Shown here piece after piece: positions 1 through 11,799 of a stretch of DNA of 64,000 nucleotides. Under the pieces are notes generated by a model. That model saw only the letters and a program-made list of their open reading frames with translations, was not told the DNA's origin and made no database searches. The DNA is taken from NCBI GenBank assembly GCA_003439945.1, contig QVRM01002356.1:124001-188000 (forward strand), written 5' to 3'. The translations under genes and the position numbers were made by a program. The stretch's first letter is position 1; each line of letters begins with the position of its first letter. The stretch is from Dermanyssus gallinae (lineage: Eukaryota > Arthropoda > Arachnida > Mesostigmata > Dermanyssidae).

Positions 1-429
1 GGTGGTCTGCAAGGTAATCTTTCGAGCAAATAGTCCGATGACGCTGCAAGAAGGCAGGACCCGACCCAACCATTCAAAATTCGCACAAGCGTCGTTTAGC
101 GCAGGTTGAAAGCAGTTATATCTTGCACAGTAGCTGCGAGGTATTTAACACGCGTGCTGGAATGCTCACTGATGCGGTTACCAAGTGCGGTTGCTCAGAC
201 CGTTAAGGACCTTAGGTTTTCGCACTTTTCACCGATTTGCGAAGAGTTCACACTCAGCCGCTCAGGGTGAGTGCTAGCAGCCGAATGTGCAGTACGTGCT
301 TGCTACTGCTTCAACCTATACTACTACTACTTCTAATCGGCAACATTGCTTAGGAGAATTCCACGATGGACAAAGGCGGAAGCATTGTAGGAAACAAATG
401 AGCGATGCCACACTTTGAGGGGTTCATGG

Positions 430-915
430 AAGAAGAGATGTTGTGGTCTATATACCGGCATCTTTTCCCATGAATTTGTCGAGCTCAACGAGTACCCCAA
501 GTGCACACGTGTTCTAGGTCCATTGAACCACCTCTCATCCACAGTGTACCAGAAGCCGTGAGACTAGACCTTTCCAGATGAGCCATCAAGGAAGACGTAT
601 GAAGAACTTCTGGCTGCGCTGGACTTTATCTACGTCAGAGGTAAACCAAAGTGGGCAAAAAGAGTTGAGTGCCAAGCTCTAAGACAGAAGTAGGGGGAGC
701 AAAAGGTCATGACTTCGTGCGCAGGAGTAGAATAAATGCAAAAAAGTTCGAGTGACCTATAGAATTCTGAACGACAGTATCGCTAAGTACAAGTTAATAG
801 GCTGTTTCACAGACGAACGAGTGAAGGATCAGATCTAACACAAGGCAGACACTTTTACGACGCCCAACGATGCAGTCAAAGAGGCAGAATCAGTGTTCGT
901 GCAAAAATAAGGAAA
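430..915 (+). pseudogene. Decayed gypsy-type gag remnant
   Basis: Frame-shifting translation gives a capsid-like pattern (around 580-680 a K-T-Y-E-E-L-L-A-A-L stretch followed by a W-A-K-R-V-E-C-Q-A-L-R run; around 760-900 a stretch ending in a D-E-R-V-K-D-Q and A-V-K-E-A-E pattern) that resembles the gag of Ty3/gypsy LTR retrotransposons. Several stops and frame changes break it, so it is dead. No LTRs or pol were found next to it. The assignment rests on pattern resemblance only and could be wrong. Confidence 0.35.
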
Positions 916-1196
916 AAACGGTTGTCGGTAAGCGAAATAGTTACTAGCGGCGACCTGAGTTGTCATGAAAGAAGCAACTGACAGGTAGCATGGGCGGAGC
1001 AACGTGTCTCTGCTACGTTCTTAACAGGATCAACACCAAGCATGCTGGAGCAGGTCTGCCTAGCATTTGCAAGCTAGTGCGGGAGTCATTCAGACTTTTC
1101 ACGGCAAAATCAATCACAAACAATCGCCGCATTCCCCTCAGGTGTCCGGGGAAGAACGGGGCTAGCCACGAGTAGACGCACACCTCCCCCGATTGT

Positions 1197-2145
1197 TTGA
1201 AGCATTTGCGTATACAATTCCCGGCTGGTTGGGAAGATGGAGAAACGGCTGGTTTTTATTGGGCTGGAGTTCCACACTACCGGCCCACACTTCCAGATGA
1301 GTTTCCTGAAGTGGTGTCCGTATGTGCAAACGGCATTTTTCAGTTACTTCTCTATACAAACAAACTTACAGTCGACCGAGCTCGTTTTGATAATAATAAG
1401 ATACGTTTTGATCTAGTTTGGAAGACGAACGTGGAGTAGGAAACGTACTATACACTGCATAACCGCTTGAATAGCACTTCACCGACAGGTGCACAATGCT
1501 CCAAGTATGCAAGAAGTGCGGCACTCCCGTACACCTAGCTGCAAGCTGTCCCAATTCAGCAAAATGTGTCAACTGTGAAAATCCTGCACCCGACGGCCGA
1601 GATCACCGACATAACCTCCATATCATTCCTGACTGTAGACAACACCGATTAGGCTTCAAAACAACCTTCTTACGCTAGCGTCGTCCGCGGTATATCTTAA
1701 TCACCAATTGACCCTACACCACAGCTGCTACTCCCGGCTTTCATATCAATCTCCACCGGAAAAGGCAGAATATCGAGAGAACGGTCTCGCCGCAGGTCGC
1801 CCGTTGTAAGGCAACGCCGAATCAAAACACCCGTCAGCGCATACATAGAGCGACTTTGACTGCGCCCGACTCTAGAAGCACCTCCCTCGGATTGTCTCAG
1901 ATTGTTACAGGACTAAATCCAGAGATATCGGCCAAATTCAAGGCCTTATTAGAGCGTTTAAAGCCGCTGTTACAACTGCTACCGTTAGTGGATAATCGAA
2001 CGACGAATCGTACAATCGTGAATGATCATAATCTCTCAGCTCAAGGCGAAGAAGCGTCACGCGCTACTCCATCTACTATTAAATGTCCACTTCTGCGACG
2101 GACGATACACGCGGCGTGGCCTAACAAGGCATATATCAGCTAAGC
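1197..2145 (+). pseudogene. ORF1-like region with zinc knuckle, probably LINE-A
   Basis: Short broken frames precede the reverse transcriptase of LINE-A. The clearest piece (1496-1678) carries a CX2CX4HX4C zinc knuckle, CKKCGTPVHLAASC, followed at once by the start of a second one (CVNCENPAPDGRDH). This is typical of the nucleic-acid-binding first protein of retroelements. Stops at about 1440 and 1677 and frame changes afterwards show it is decayed. It may equally be the tail of the gag remnant upstream; I attach it to LINE-A because of order and strand. Confidence 0.45.
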
Positions 2146-2798
2146 ACCCGACCGCCACTGACGCTTTCTTCTCCATACCGACCACCTCTGAGCGCACCCC
2201 CCCCCCCCGCCCGTTTGCAACAAGCGCCTCCAAACCATTACATTTTGGAGGATATTCAGGCTATTATGGGGCAAATCAGGCTAATTCGAATTGTATTAAA
2301 GTCAGTCGGTAGACAAGTGGCTGAGGCTTTTACCCTTGTACTTTCAGCAGTTTCATCTGATAACGACGTTGATATAGCCTTTTCTCTTTTGCTACCGTGG
2401 TTGTTCGCCTGCAGCGACGCTTCATTCCTCTCAGTCATTATCCAATAAACACTCTTCGCGATTTTTACCGAGATATGCGCCTGTCAGACGTGATTGCCAC
2501 TTCTCATTGTCGCGTCTCGACCCCCAAACCATCCAGGAACGATACTGTGCACCAGTCCATTATTAGACTCTCCGAAGAAGATGTTTCTGGCCCCGCCAGA
2601 CTCATTGTGTCTATAGATGCTATAACCCGGCATTGACCGAGCGGAGGTCTTGCGAGAGCGACACCCATTAGCTCCCAATGACCTGGAATGGCCGACGCTG
2701 ACCAGAACCCCTATGCCCTATGTCACGTCAGAGGAAGATATTCAGGTGGCTAATAAGAGCTTCTCCAAGGGCTAGACTTTATAAGGCCCCGGTTATTA

Positions 2799-3660
2799 AT
2801 GGACCTTCTTTGCCAGTCTCTCGAAGGCGTCGCCGCTAGCTTGCTATCCGCATTGGCAAAGGTGGTAGACATTCTTCTTTGGGACAACCCCCCTCCTTGC
2901 CTCCAACCGTTGATATTTAGTGCAAGACTATTTGCCCTTAACAAAAAGGACGGATTGGCACGTTCCATGGTATGTTTGTCTTCTCTACGCAGGCTCGCCG
3001 AGAAATTCGGATGCAACCACAACAAAGCCGTTGTTAATCACGCAACTGGTGCACATCCATACGGATTCACGACGCCGGCTGGGACCGAGATAGCCATTCA
3101 CGCAAACCGTGATTTTCTCGACTTGCGCGAACCCTCAGGGGTTCTTGTAAAGCTCGATTTTAAAAACGCTTTTAACAATATAAGATGCGATCACCTGATA
3201 AAGGCCGTTGCAACTCACGCCCCTTATCTACAAAACCACGTCGGACTGGCATATCGGCATCCTTCCCATCTGGTCTTGCATGTAATTTTGTCCGCCACCG
3301 GACTGCAGCAGGGGGATCCCTTAGCACCACCTCTGTTTTGCCTAGGTATAAAGAATCTGGATGATTCCCTCAGGGGCCCGCTGAACCTCTGGTACGTTGA
3401 CGATGGTCTATTAGAAGGAAACGTTTGCACAGTTGCCTAGAATATTCGACGGGTCCTTAACTCCAGTGTTACATCGGGGCTGGAGTTAAATCCAGCAAAA
3501 TGCGAGATATGCTTCTTTGGCCCTACCCTTGAGGCCCCTAAAATACAGCCACTCCGAGACCTCCTGCCCGGCTGCAAGATGACCGTCAAGGACTTTTCTT
3601 ACTCAGGTCTTCTTTCTTGTTATCAAGGCTCATCCACTTTCTTCAAAAGGCCGACCTATC
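2799..3660 (+). pseudogene. LINE-A reverse transcriptase (non-LTR)
   Basis: The 213-codon frame at 2799-3440 carries reverse transcriptase hallmarks in order: LVKLDFKNAFNNI (fingers/palm, first catalytic Asp), LQQGDPLAPPLFCLGI (motif B region) and LWYVDDGLLEG (YVDD catalytic box). A TAG at 3438 stops it, but the same frame continues with LELNPAKCEICFFG, the usual motif after YxDD in non-LTR elements. N-terminal palm parts lie upstream of 2799 in other frames. Related 3' fragments lie at 13314, 19079, 23405 and 58090, so this is a multi-copy family. It acts in target-primed reverse transcription when intact; this copy is dead. Confidence 0.75.
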
Positions 3661-3699
3661 TAATCAAGCCGTTAAGTTGCACAGGCCTAACGATTTGAA

Positions 3700-4390
3700 A
3701 CTATCTACCCTCAAGCCCCTACTGAATACATCTTTACCACCCAGCGCACGGGAACCGCTTAGCCCATTTTCAGGAGAACTTTGAGGCGCTGTACGGAGGT
3801 AGGCCTGAAAACGTACTATGCCAGCGTGACTGTCGTACATCATTAGCGCAGGACGACGCCCGAGACATGCCGCTATCAATGAGGCCTTTAGCAGAGCTCT
3901 TAAGTCGCGGAGGACGGCAGACGTCTAGACGGCATGACACTTACACCATTCGAGCGAAGCAAAATGCTGGTTTGGGATGCAACCGTTATTAACTCTTTAG
4001 CCCTTTCTATGGTCGGTGGCGGTGCATCCGAAGCTGGTTATGCAGCCCACCTTGCAGAGACTAACAAGTTGAGAAAATGCTCATCAATCGGGTATCCCCA
4101 CAAAATCTGCTCTCTCGCGTTTATCTTTATATCTCGCAGCTGATCCACAAAGTCGGCTCCTTCTTAAACCTGTCATCCGGTGATAACACGTCGTCGTCCT
4201 TTTTCAAACAACGTCTGGATCTTGACATACAACGTGGAAACGCTGCCTCCGTTCGGGTCACACCTCTGAAGTGGTGTCGGCCTGGCCTCATCAAAACGGA
4301 CACGTGACAGTCTCAATAGGCGCCCACTAGGCACATTGGCTTAGCTAATTCATCGTGATACGTGTAACATATACAAAATGTATTACACGG
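3700..4390 (+). pseudogene. LINE-A C-terminal restriction-like endonuclease and 3' end
   Basis: After frame changes the reading continues as GMTLTPFERSKMLVWDATV (3934 onward), then a basic K-L-R-K stretch about 45 residues on. The better copies at 13314 and 19079 show a CxC...HGLSC zinc cluster, RHQALN, KPDG, then MLVWDATVTDSL and a K-V-R-K-Y segment. That order matches the CCHC plus PD-(D/E)xK-type endonuclease that ends R2/R4-like elements. The 3' end is probably near the AAAATAAATTTG run at about 4390, before a TA tract. Decayed by stops at about 4142 and an upstream shift. Confidence 0.55.
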
Positions 4391-4436
4391 AAAATAAATT
4401 TGACTATTTACAAAACAAAACAAAATATATATATAC

Positions 4437-5445
4437 AGGGTGTTGCAGGAATATTTGAAGCCCGGTATACAGAATTGTAGAGCTCGTTAAAGCAAATATT
4501 TTTTCCAATGGAACATGGTCTCTGAGAAGTCTTGTTTCGGAGTGGGAGCGAAATTACTACAACCTAGACAGAAACTAAGCACACCATCGTGTTCGTGATA
4601 AAATTCTGCTCCATCCGAAGAATATGCAAGGCCGGTCAGAAGACGCGACATGGTCGCTTAAAAGTGAATTCGCCAAAAATAAAGTTTCTTATTAGCGTTC
4701 ACGCCAAATACTTTAGAATCATAACCCTACAACCACTCACAGCGCTCAAAACGGACATATTCAGCCAATGCGCAATTCATGGCGACCATTTTGGTACCAA
4801 ACATATGTCCATGCGAGCTGTGGTTGGGGAGTAATTACGATTTTTCGGAGGGCATGTCTAGATTAAGTGCATGTAAAATGACTGTGTGGCGATGTTCACT
4901 ACCGCCGATGTGTCGCGCGACAGCCGCAGCGCGTCATTTTTCATGCACTTAATCTGGACATGCCCTCCGAAAAATCGTAATTACTCCGCAACCACAGCTC
5001 GCATTGCCATAAGTTTGGTACCAAAATGATCGCCATGAATTGCGCATTGGCTGAATATGTCCGTTTTGAGCGCTGTGAGTGGTTGTAGGGTTATGATTCT
5101 AAAGTATTTGGCGTGAACGCTAATAAAGAACTTTATTTTTGGCGAATTCACTTTTAAGCGACCATGTCGCGTCTTCTGACCGGCCTTGCATATTCTTTAG
5201 ATGGAGGAATTTTATCACGAACACGATGGTGTGCTTAGTTTCTGTCTAGGAAGACTGGTTGGCTCGCAACAGCACATTTTGTGCTCCTATGTCGGGCAAA
5301 AACACTAGTGTCACAAATTGTAGTAATTTCGCTCTCACTCCGAAACAAGACTTCTCAGAGACCATGTTCCATTGGAAAAAATATTTGCTTTAACGAACTC
5401 TACAATTCTGTATATCGCGCTTCAAATATTTCTGCAACACCCTAT
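4437..5445. mobile_element. Fold-back element, about 1 kb
   Basis: The sequence from CAGGGTGTTGCAGGAATAT at 4437 is repeated in reverse complement up to ATATTTCTGCAACACCCT at about 5445. The arms are close to 450-500 bp and meet at about 4910-4930 around GTCGCGCGACAGCC. Both outer ends touch short TA runs. The terminal CAGGGTGT motif is common in arthropod fold-back and MITE-like DNA elements. No transposase is inside; it must be moved by another element. A half copy is at 35480-35915. Confidence 0.8.
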
Positions 5446-5486
5446 ATATATATGATCTCTATAGAGCACGTTAGGGGGATGCTGAC

Positions 5487-6296
5487 GTGGAATCAACTAA
5501 ATCAGCGCAGCGCACCGGAAATGCGAGTCCCAAACACAAATTTTTCCGGCACGCGGTATTGGCATTTAAACGAGGGGCAAACGGTACGCTACAGACACAC
5601 AGGATGGGACAACTGATACAGGGACATAAGAGAGATGAGGGGACAGCATGGATACAGGGAAGAGTGGGACAACAGGTACAGGGGGAAACGGGACAACGGG
5701 AGCTCTTTCTCGAGGGAGGGGGAACACATAGGAGCAGCGGAGATCAAGGGGGCATTGGAGGTGATCAGACGGTTGGCCATCAGTGGCATCGAGGGGAGGA
5801 GATGAAGGTTGGCCTAAGATGCAAAAGAGGAAGCAGGGCAAAAGGAAAGCCTAGGAGTAATGTTCTTTTTGAACGGGTTGCCATGCTAAATATGAGAGGG
5901 GGGAGGCGAAGAGGAAAGTGGGAAGAATTATATAAATTACTAACAATAAGGTCTGTGGATATCATGATAGTAACGGAAACGCATTTGCGGGAGATGGAAG
6001 TGCCGCCGGGTTTAAAGGGATATAATTGGTATGGTACAAATCGGAATACGGACAATGGAGAAAACAGGTTTGGGAGAGTTGGGATATTAACTAGGGATGC
6101 TATTTCGTGCGAAGAAGTTGTGAATGCCAAAATGAAGGATCTGGTGGTTATAGAGATACGCATGGAAGGGACAATCGGGGCCGTAATGGGGGTATACAGA
6201 GCGCCAAGCAACACGGAAGAAGAAGATGACCAGTTATTTGAAAGGGTATATAAAGTAATGGAGGAATATCAGGATAAAGGAGGGGTAATATGTTTG
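5487..6296 (+). pseudogene. LINE-B apurinic endonuclease domain, N-terminal half
   Basis: Frame with an APE-type endonuclease start: VAMLNMRGGRRRGKWEELYK, then IRSVDIMIVTETHLR (catalytic Glu in the TET motif), GRVGILTRD and a V-Y-R-A-P-S segment. The protein reads GGVICL at 6281-6296, where an insertion breaks it; the next LINE-B codons, GDWNAHIEQLDG, resume at 6819. Endonuclease domains of this type nick target DNA for target-primed reverse transcription. The preceding 5487-5860 carries a Gly/Gln-rich leader in the same frame. Confidence 0.8.
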
Positions 6297-6818
6297 GTAA
6301 AGGCGTGTTTTGCGAAACGTGTACTAGGATTACCTAAGAACGCGTCAGCTACCCTGGCATTAGAACTATGCGGAGAACGCACTCTGGTAGAAGATATAGT
6401 GCTAGACAAGTTACCGATCAGTACAAATACACTTGAAATGTACAGAAGATTCAGAGAGGATCGAAATGTAAACTTTGCTATGTGTAATTATACAGATGGG
6501 CCTGTCTTTTGCTCAGAGAGGTGGAAACGAGCCTTTCAAAGCAACCGGTCATTATTGTGCAGGGTAACATGGCACGGTTATCACCACTATATGTGCCTCA
6601 AGGGTGATTGTTATGATATAAATGAATGTGTGTGTAAGTTTTGTGGTGAGTGCAACATATGTCGCTATCACGTTCTAACATGCCTGGCAATTGACTCATA
6701 TTCATTACAGGCGCGTGTGAACGAGATTTTGTTATAGTTTCGTGAATCATGTGTATCAATTCAATCCTACTACCAATAACTATGGTGAATAAATATGATG
6801 TGTGTATAAATATGTTTG
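6297..6818 (+). mobile_element. LINE-C 3' fragment inserted in LINE-B
   Basis: A 512-bp insert plus a 10-bp target duplication, AATATGTTTG, at 6287-6296 and 6809-6818. It contains the C-terminal end of a reverse transcriptase protein: LGLPKNASATLALEL, then a cysteine cluster, CVCKFCGECNICRYHVLTC, stop at about 6735, and a 3' tail with AATAAATATGATG. The same cluster (CLCRLCNQPCSIYHLDNC in one frame) and an AATAAATGATGATGAT tail end the larger LINE-C copy near 62880. It is a 5'-truncated retrotransposition product, younger than LINE-B. Confidence 0.8.
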
Positions 6819-8546
6819 GGAGATTGGAATGCACATATCGAACAGCTAGATGGACGAGAAGACAGAGCGGGCAGAAGACTAATACAATTAGCAGAGTCGA
6901 GTGAGGCCCAAATTTTAAATTTGGACCCGCAAGTAGAAGGGAGATATACGTACACGCAGGGGGATAGAAAGTCATGCGTAGATTATGTACTGACGAAGGT
7001 TAAAATAGATAAATGGGTAGAAGAAATCAAGATAGACGAAGAGAAAACATACAATGTTGGACGTGATCATAATTGGGTAGAAGTGAGTGGGAGGAAGAAG
7101 AAGCCAGGACGCGTAGTTGTACAAAAGAAATGTCTGGATAAACACGAATGGGCACAGAAAGTAGAATATATAAAACAGCTCTTAGTGGCAAATGGGGAAA
7201 GGCAGGTAGACGAGATGCATAGCAATATTAAGGAGGCATATGACAAGTGTTGTAAGATAGGGAGGGGAGTTCAAAAGGGAGGAGAACGCGGATGGTGGAG
7301 TGATAAAATAAATACGGCAATAATGGAAAGGAAAAGGTGGAGTAAGGAGCATAGAAAGGTAATGGGAAGGGACACAGACAAGGCAGAAAAGTATTGGGAA
7401 AATTACAAGGAAGCCAAGAATAAAGCTCAAATGTTAATACATTATGCAATTAAAAACGCAGACGAGAGAGAATTTAACAGGATTTTAGGGGCCCCCAAGG
7501 GCCAGCGAGCCAAACAGTTTTGGGACTATATCAGACAGGAAAAAACAAGGATGACAAATAACGTCCAGGACAGAACATACACAATAGATGAAATGAACAC
7601 CGCGTTACAAGCACTATTTTTTACGACTAACGTGAGCAGAATAGAAAAGACAAGAACTAGCACAGAAATTACAACCACAGCAGATGAGATCGAAAGCGTG
7701 TTAAAAACAATGAATCCAAAAACGGCGTGTGGTCTTGACGGGATTTCGGTAGGAATTGTACAGGCTTTGGGAAAAGAGTACGTGCATTATCTAACGAAGC
7801 AATTTAATAATATATTTGGAGGGGGCAGAATCCCGGAGGGTTGGCGCAAGGGAAGAGTTTCTCTTATTCCCAAGGAGGGGGTAGATAATGACACTCTACA
7901 AAATAGGCGACCGATCACAATTACACCTATAGCGTATCGAATATTTATGCAAGTGTTTAAGAATAGGCTGCAGAGTATTCTGGAGACAAATGAGAAAATA
8001 GGAGAATGGCAATGCGGATTTAGGAAAGGATATAGGCTAGACGATCACCTTTTCCTACTAAGTCAGGTTGTCGAAACATCGAAATTGCGGGGACAAGGGT
8101 GTGTGGCAGGATTTTTAGATCTTAAGAAAGCATATGATATGGTGGACAGAACAAAGTTGTATAAAATTATGCTAGAGGAGGGTTTGGAGAGAAGTTGGGT
8201 AGAGTTGCTGGAAGAAATTTACAGAAATAACACGGTAAGAATAATAATAGCAGCCGAACAATCTAGAGAGTTCATAGTCGCTAAGGGGGTCAGGCAAGGC
8301 TGTCCGTTGTCATCGGTTATTTTTTTGATGTATATAGAGAGAATAGCGCGAAGGATTAATAAAACGGGTTTAGGGTGGCAGATAGGGGAAAAAGGTGTAT
8401 ATATCAAGACACCTGTGCTGCTGTTTGCTGATGATATGGTAGTGTTAGGGCGGGGCACTAGCGAAGTTCAACAAATGTTGAATGCATGTGGGGAAGCAGC
8501 GGAGGAACTAGACATGGTGTTTAATGAAGAAAGAGCGCAATTTTAG
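6819..8546 (+). pseudogene. LINE-B endonuclease end and reverse transcriptase
   Basis: Resumes with GDWNAHIEQLDG and reaches SCVDYVLTK and a V-G-R-D-H-N-W end of the endonuclease fold (SDH-like). The reverse transcriptase follows: MNPKTACGLDGISVGIVQAL, NRRPITITPIAYRIF, WQCGFRKGYRLDDHLFLL, VAGFLDLKKAYDMVDR, KGVRQGCPLSSVIFLMYIE and LLFADDMVVLG (the FADD catalytic box). All expected motifs are intact over 576 codons. The frame ends at 8546 with a TAG right after EERAQF and then shifts. Of the R1/I/L1-like APE lineage; a narrower clade cannot be given by eye. Confidence 0.85.
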
Positions 8547-8596
8547 TATTTAACGGAATTAGGGAGGAAAGAAAGCTTGTAGTACAGGGGAAGGAA

Positions 8597-9510
8597 TTGG
8601 AGTATAAAAGTGAGTACAAGTATCTTGGGGTGACAATGACTACAGGGGGGAATTATCTAGAAAAAGAAGAGATATTACGGAGGAAGAAAGCTGAAAGAGG
8701 AAGAAGTGCAGTAAGGTGTAAGGGCCTCTGGGGGTTTAACAAATATATAGTAACAAGGAATATATGGAAGGCCATGTATGTGCCAGGATTGACCTTTGCT
8801 AATGCCTCTCTGGTCCACAGCGCGGGGTTAGGAAAGAAGTTAGAAACAATACAAAGAGAAGTGATAAGATTTGCATTGGGTTGCCGTTTTAATTCCGCTA
8901 GGGAATTTCTTGAGGGCGAAGGAGGAATGTCAAAATTTATACAAAGGGAAGTACAAAGTAAGCTAAGATTTAGTGTTAGGATTAAAAGTGTCACAAATAA
9001 AAGATGGGTTAAACAGATGCAGCTGGTAAAGACGGCACTAAAGATGAAAACGAAGTGGGATCGCAGAGTAGAATTTGCAGCTAGGGAGATTGGGTACAAT
9101 AGTCAGCAATGGGCCAGAGCGGGAATATCGGAGAAGATGGTGAAATTGAGGGTGAACAAGTCATATACAGGCTAATGGAAAATGGCGATGGGTTACAGAT
9201 CGAGTTTGGCAAGTATATATGGAAAGGAAAAGACGGAAAGGAGCGGGGTAGAATGGGTATACGATAATTCAAGAGCGAGCGGGCTATTGGCAGATGCTAG
9301 GGCAGGGATGTTGGATACAAGGATACAAAGAGCTAAATATATGGAGGGACAAAGTACAGAATGTCGAGCATGTGGGCTAGGGAATGAGTCAATTGAGCAT
9401 ATTGTTAAAGAATGTACAGCCCTAGGGGGAAGCAGAGATATAGAGCTGTCGGATGCCCTAGCTCTAGGACCAAACGTTAGAAAGGACCTGGTCGATATTA
9501 CAAAGGCTTT
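8597..9510 (+). pseudogene. LINE-B C-terminal part with zinc cluster
   Basis: Continuation of LINE-B after a frame change: YKYLGVTMTTGGNYLEKEEI (thumb region after the palm), then FANASLVHSAGLGKKLETIQREV (9-kb part), stop at 9173, and a second frame at 9182 with CRACGLGNESIEHIVKEC, a CX2C...HX4C zinc cluster that ends many R1/I-type proteins. Similarity to the decayed copy at 41944-42560 runs through about 9510 (GATATTACAAAG); beyond that the two differ, so LINE-B loses its true 3' end here. Confidence 0.75.
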
Positions 9511-10129
9511 GTTTGCTTTATTTGCATTTCATTCACTGGGCCGGCGATTGCCGGCTGATTCGCTCTTCTATTTTGAACACTTACCTGGGTGTTTTGACGC
9601 TGGTCTGTCAATCAGTTCTGTAACTGCTGTGCTAGTCTTGCAGACAAAAATCGCCGCGATGCATCCTATCTATACTCTACATGATCATGATGATGGCTGT
9701 AGTAAGCTATCCCTACAGTGCCAAGATGGCTAGACTGGTGAACGTCGTGATGCACACGAGGAGGGGGAATTGCTTAACCCAGGCTAGTGAGAGTAGGAAA
9801 GATGGCTCTAAGGTCTGATTAACTTAGCAACTGTGACAGAATTGGCCAATTCTAAGTATTCCACTCCCGATGATATTGCTAAAATCGTGAACTACACTTT
9901 TGGATAACACTTCACTAGGATTTGATTAAATTTTTTATTACATTTGTCTTTATTTTAGTTCCATATTGATTAAAAAATATCTTGCTTCAAATCCATACGA
10001 GCGTGCGATGATGACCTCGAAATCGAATGTCATGCGCTGAGGCTGCACACAATTCGGTTTTCCTCAAAACGGCATCGGTGTAATACGTAAGGGCTGAAAG
10101 GTGACAAGATGCAAATATAAATATAAGTG

Positions 10130-10165
<36 letters not shown>

Positions 10166-10910
10166 CACTTATATGTGATACTAGCAATAATAAGTATACG
10201 ACAACAAACAGCAAAACAACATTAACAATCATTACAGAAACCATTTTGCGATTATTTTGAACCTGTTTGACTATTTCAGCGGTTTTTGGCTGTGCCTTCA
10301 CTTCATCAAAACTACTATTCTGGAATGACGTTTAGGTAGATCATTTCAAGGCAGACTTTTTCGTCATATAAAATTAAAAATGTCACTACGGGTTTGCTTA
10401 ATTTTGTTTGTTAATATAAAGCCCAAACAAAAAAAATGACAAACGTTTGTTTAATTATAGAAGAACTAAGTGAATGTGACCAAAATATAAGAGGTTTATT
10501 TGGTCCATGACAGCAAAAGTTAGTCTTTGTGACATTTGGAAATTAACATGGGTTGAACGCGCTAAAGTGTTGTGTGTAGAACTCGTACAATAAATATACA
10601 ATAGAAAGCACATTGTAAAATTTACAGCATCATACTACATATAAATAAAAGTTAATCAAACGTAACGCCAATGTTGCCAACATAAGTTAGATAAGTATAC
10701 TGAATGAGTAGCTTAACAATCGGGAAATTATTGTACAAATATTTAAATACTACGTCGTGTCAAACGTTTAGACAGAATTAATATTACACATTCAGGTGAA
10801 GACTGGGCACTTGGTGAGACGACAAATGTACTACTCAGTAACGTTGTGCAACAGCCACCATCTATAAAGTTTTGTAGAACTTACGGTGTACAGTAAGTAC
10901 GGTGGCAGAG
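9511..10910. other. No gene recognised; TA tract in an inverted repeat
   Basis: Mostly AT-rich sequence of unknown origin. A (TA)n run at 10133-10164 sits between ATATAAGTGTTATA and its reverse complement TATAACACTTATAT, giving a hairpin-prone site. No coding frame stands out. Confidence 0.5.
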
Positions 10911-11200
10911 ACCACTACAATCCAACCGACATCTCGTGACCCGCTATTCACTTCACGGGTTTCACCATAAACTCTGCCATCGAAGAGGCTTCCACGATCC
11001 TGATGTCGGCTGTTTGTGCCGTTTATGTAACCAGCCGTGCTTTATCTACCATCTCGATACCTGTCAGAGAGCTATTTCTCTTACGCAGTTAGCTTGATGA
11101 TATTTTATTACTTATCTACAAACATGTGTTTTATTCAAATGATCTATATACATATATATACATACCATACATATGGTGAAATAAATAAATGATGGATGGT
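10911..11200 (+). mobile_element. LINE-C 3' end, 5'-truncated
   Basis: From GGCAGAGACCACTACAA this matches, nearly base for base, the tail of the LINE-C copy at 62588-62875 (both carry CACTTCACGGGTTTCACCAT, GCCATCGAAGAGGCTTCCAC and the end GGTGAAATAAATAAATGATG). There is a short deletion at about 11085. It lies directly downstream of gene A's poly(A) signal in opposite orientation. Confidence 0.85.
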
Positions 11201-11216
11201 AATGCACCATCTTTTT

Positions 11217-11337
11217 TTTTATTGAGACATCAGAACTTACGGTGTAGGAGAGGCAATATTCCATACTAACCATTAAATGTGCCAGTGTTATGCCTCGAGT
11301 CTCGTGGGTGGTCCTGGATTTCATTCATCAATCTTGC
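11217..11337 (-). CDS. Gene A, terminal exon and 3' UTR
   Basis: On the minus strand a good acceptor (GTTGGTGTTGTTTCAG) ends at 11338. The exon opens GC AAG ATT GAT GAA TGA, so with the 1 nt left by the upstream exon it encodes GKIDE then stop at 11323-11321. A 3' UTR follows, with AATAAA at 11223-11218 on the minus strand. The exon is outside the tandem duplication, so it serves both exon sets. The phase agrees with all eight micro-exons. The stop four codons in is short but natural for a terminal exon. Expression is not shown by sequence alone. Confidence 0.65.
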
Positions 11338-11689
11338 CTGAAACAACACCAACATATATAATTTATTCTTTGTTCTTGTTTAGTGCTCATTATAGAGACT
11401 GGTTCTGTCACCAGATTTGGTAAGGAGCGTTTTGTATTTTCTAAAGGCCATTGACCAAAGAGCGCTGTCGAAGTGCAATGCATCGCACTCTGCAACGCAG
11501 CAGGAAAGACAGAACTTCATCATACGAAGTTCGCATGCGTTATTTGAGACGGAACTTGTTCGTAGTATAGAAAAAGATTTACGCGTGTTTGACTGCATGG
11601 CACTGGCACGTTAAGCATTCCTCGATCATGCAGAGACGCGAGAAAATATTTTAAGAAACTGAACTGTATTAACCAGAAAAAATACGTAC

Positions 11690-11725
11690 CACAATGTACT
11701 GGTACACATAACTTAACCCGCCCCT
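11690..11725 (-). CDS. Gene A micro-exon E4, copy A (36 nt)
   Basis: Minus strand: acceptor ATTATATTTCAG, exon AG GGG CGG ... TGT G, donor GTACGT. Phase 1 at both ends; with the G from the upstream exon it encodes EGRVKLCVPVHC. It brings two of the few cysteines of the protein (C-x3-x-C form, CVPVHC), perhaps a small disulfide loop. The copy at 17309-17344 has D-I in place of K-L. The intron downstream leads to the terminal exon. Confidence 0.7.
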
Positions 11726-11756
11726 CTGAAATATAATGACAAATGTCGTCATTAGC

Positions 11757-11758
<2 letters not shown>

Positions 11759-11795
<37 letters not shown>
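11759..11795. repeat. (TA)n tract
   Basis: Pure TA run next to micro-exon E4A, in the intron. The matching tract in unit B (17379-17521) is about 140 bp, so length changed after the duplication. Confidence 0.95.
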
Positions 11796-11799
<4 letters not shown>

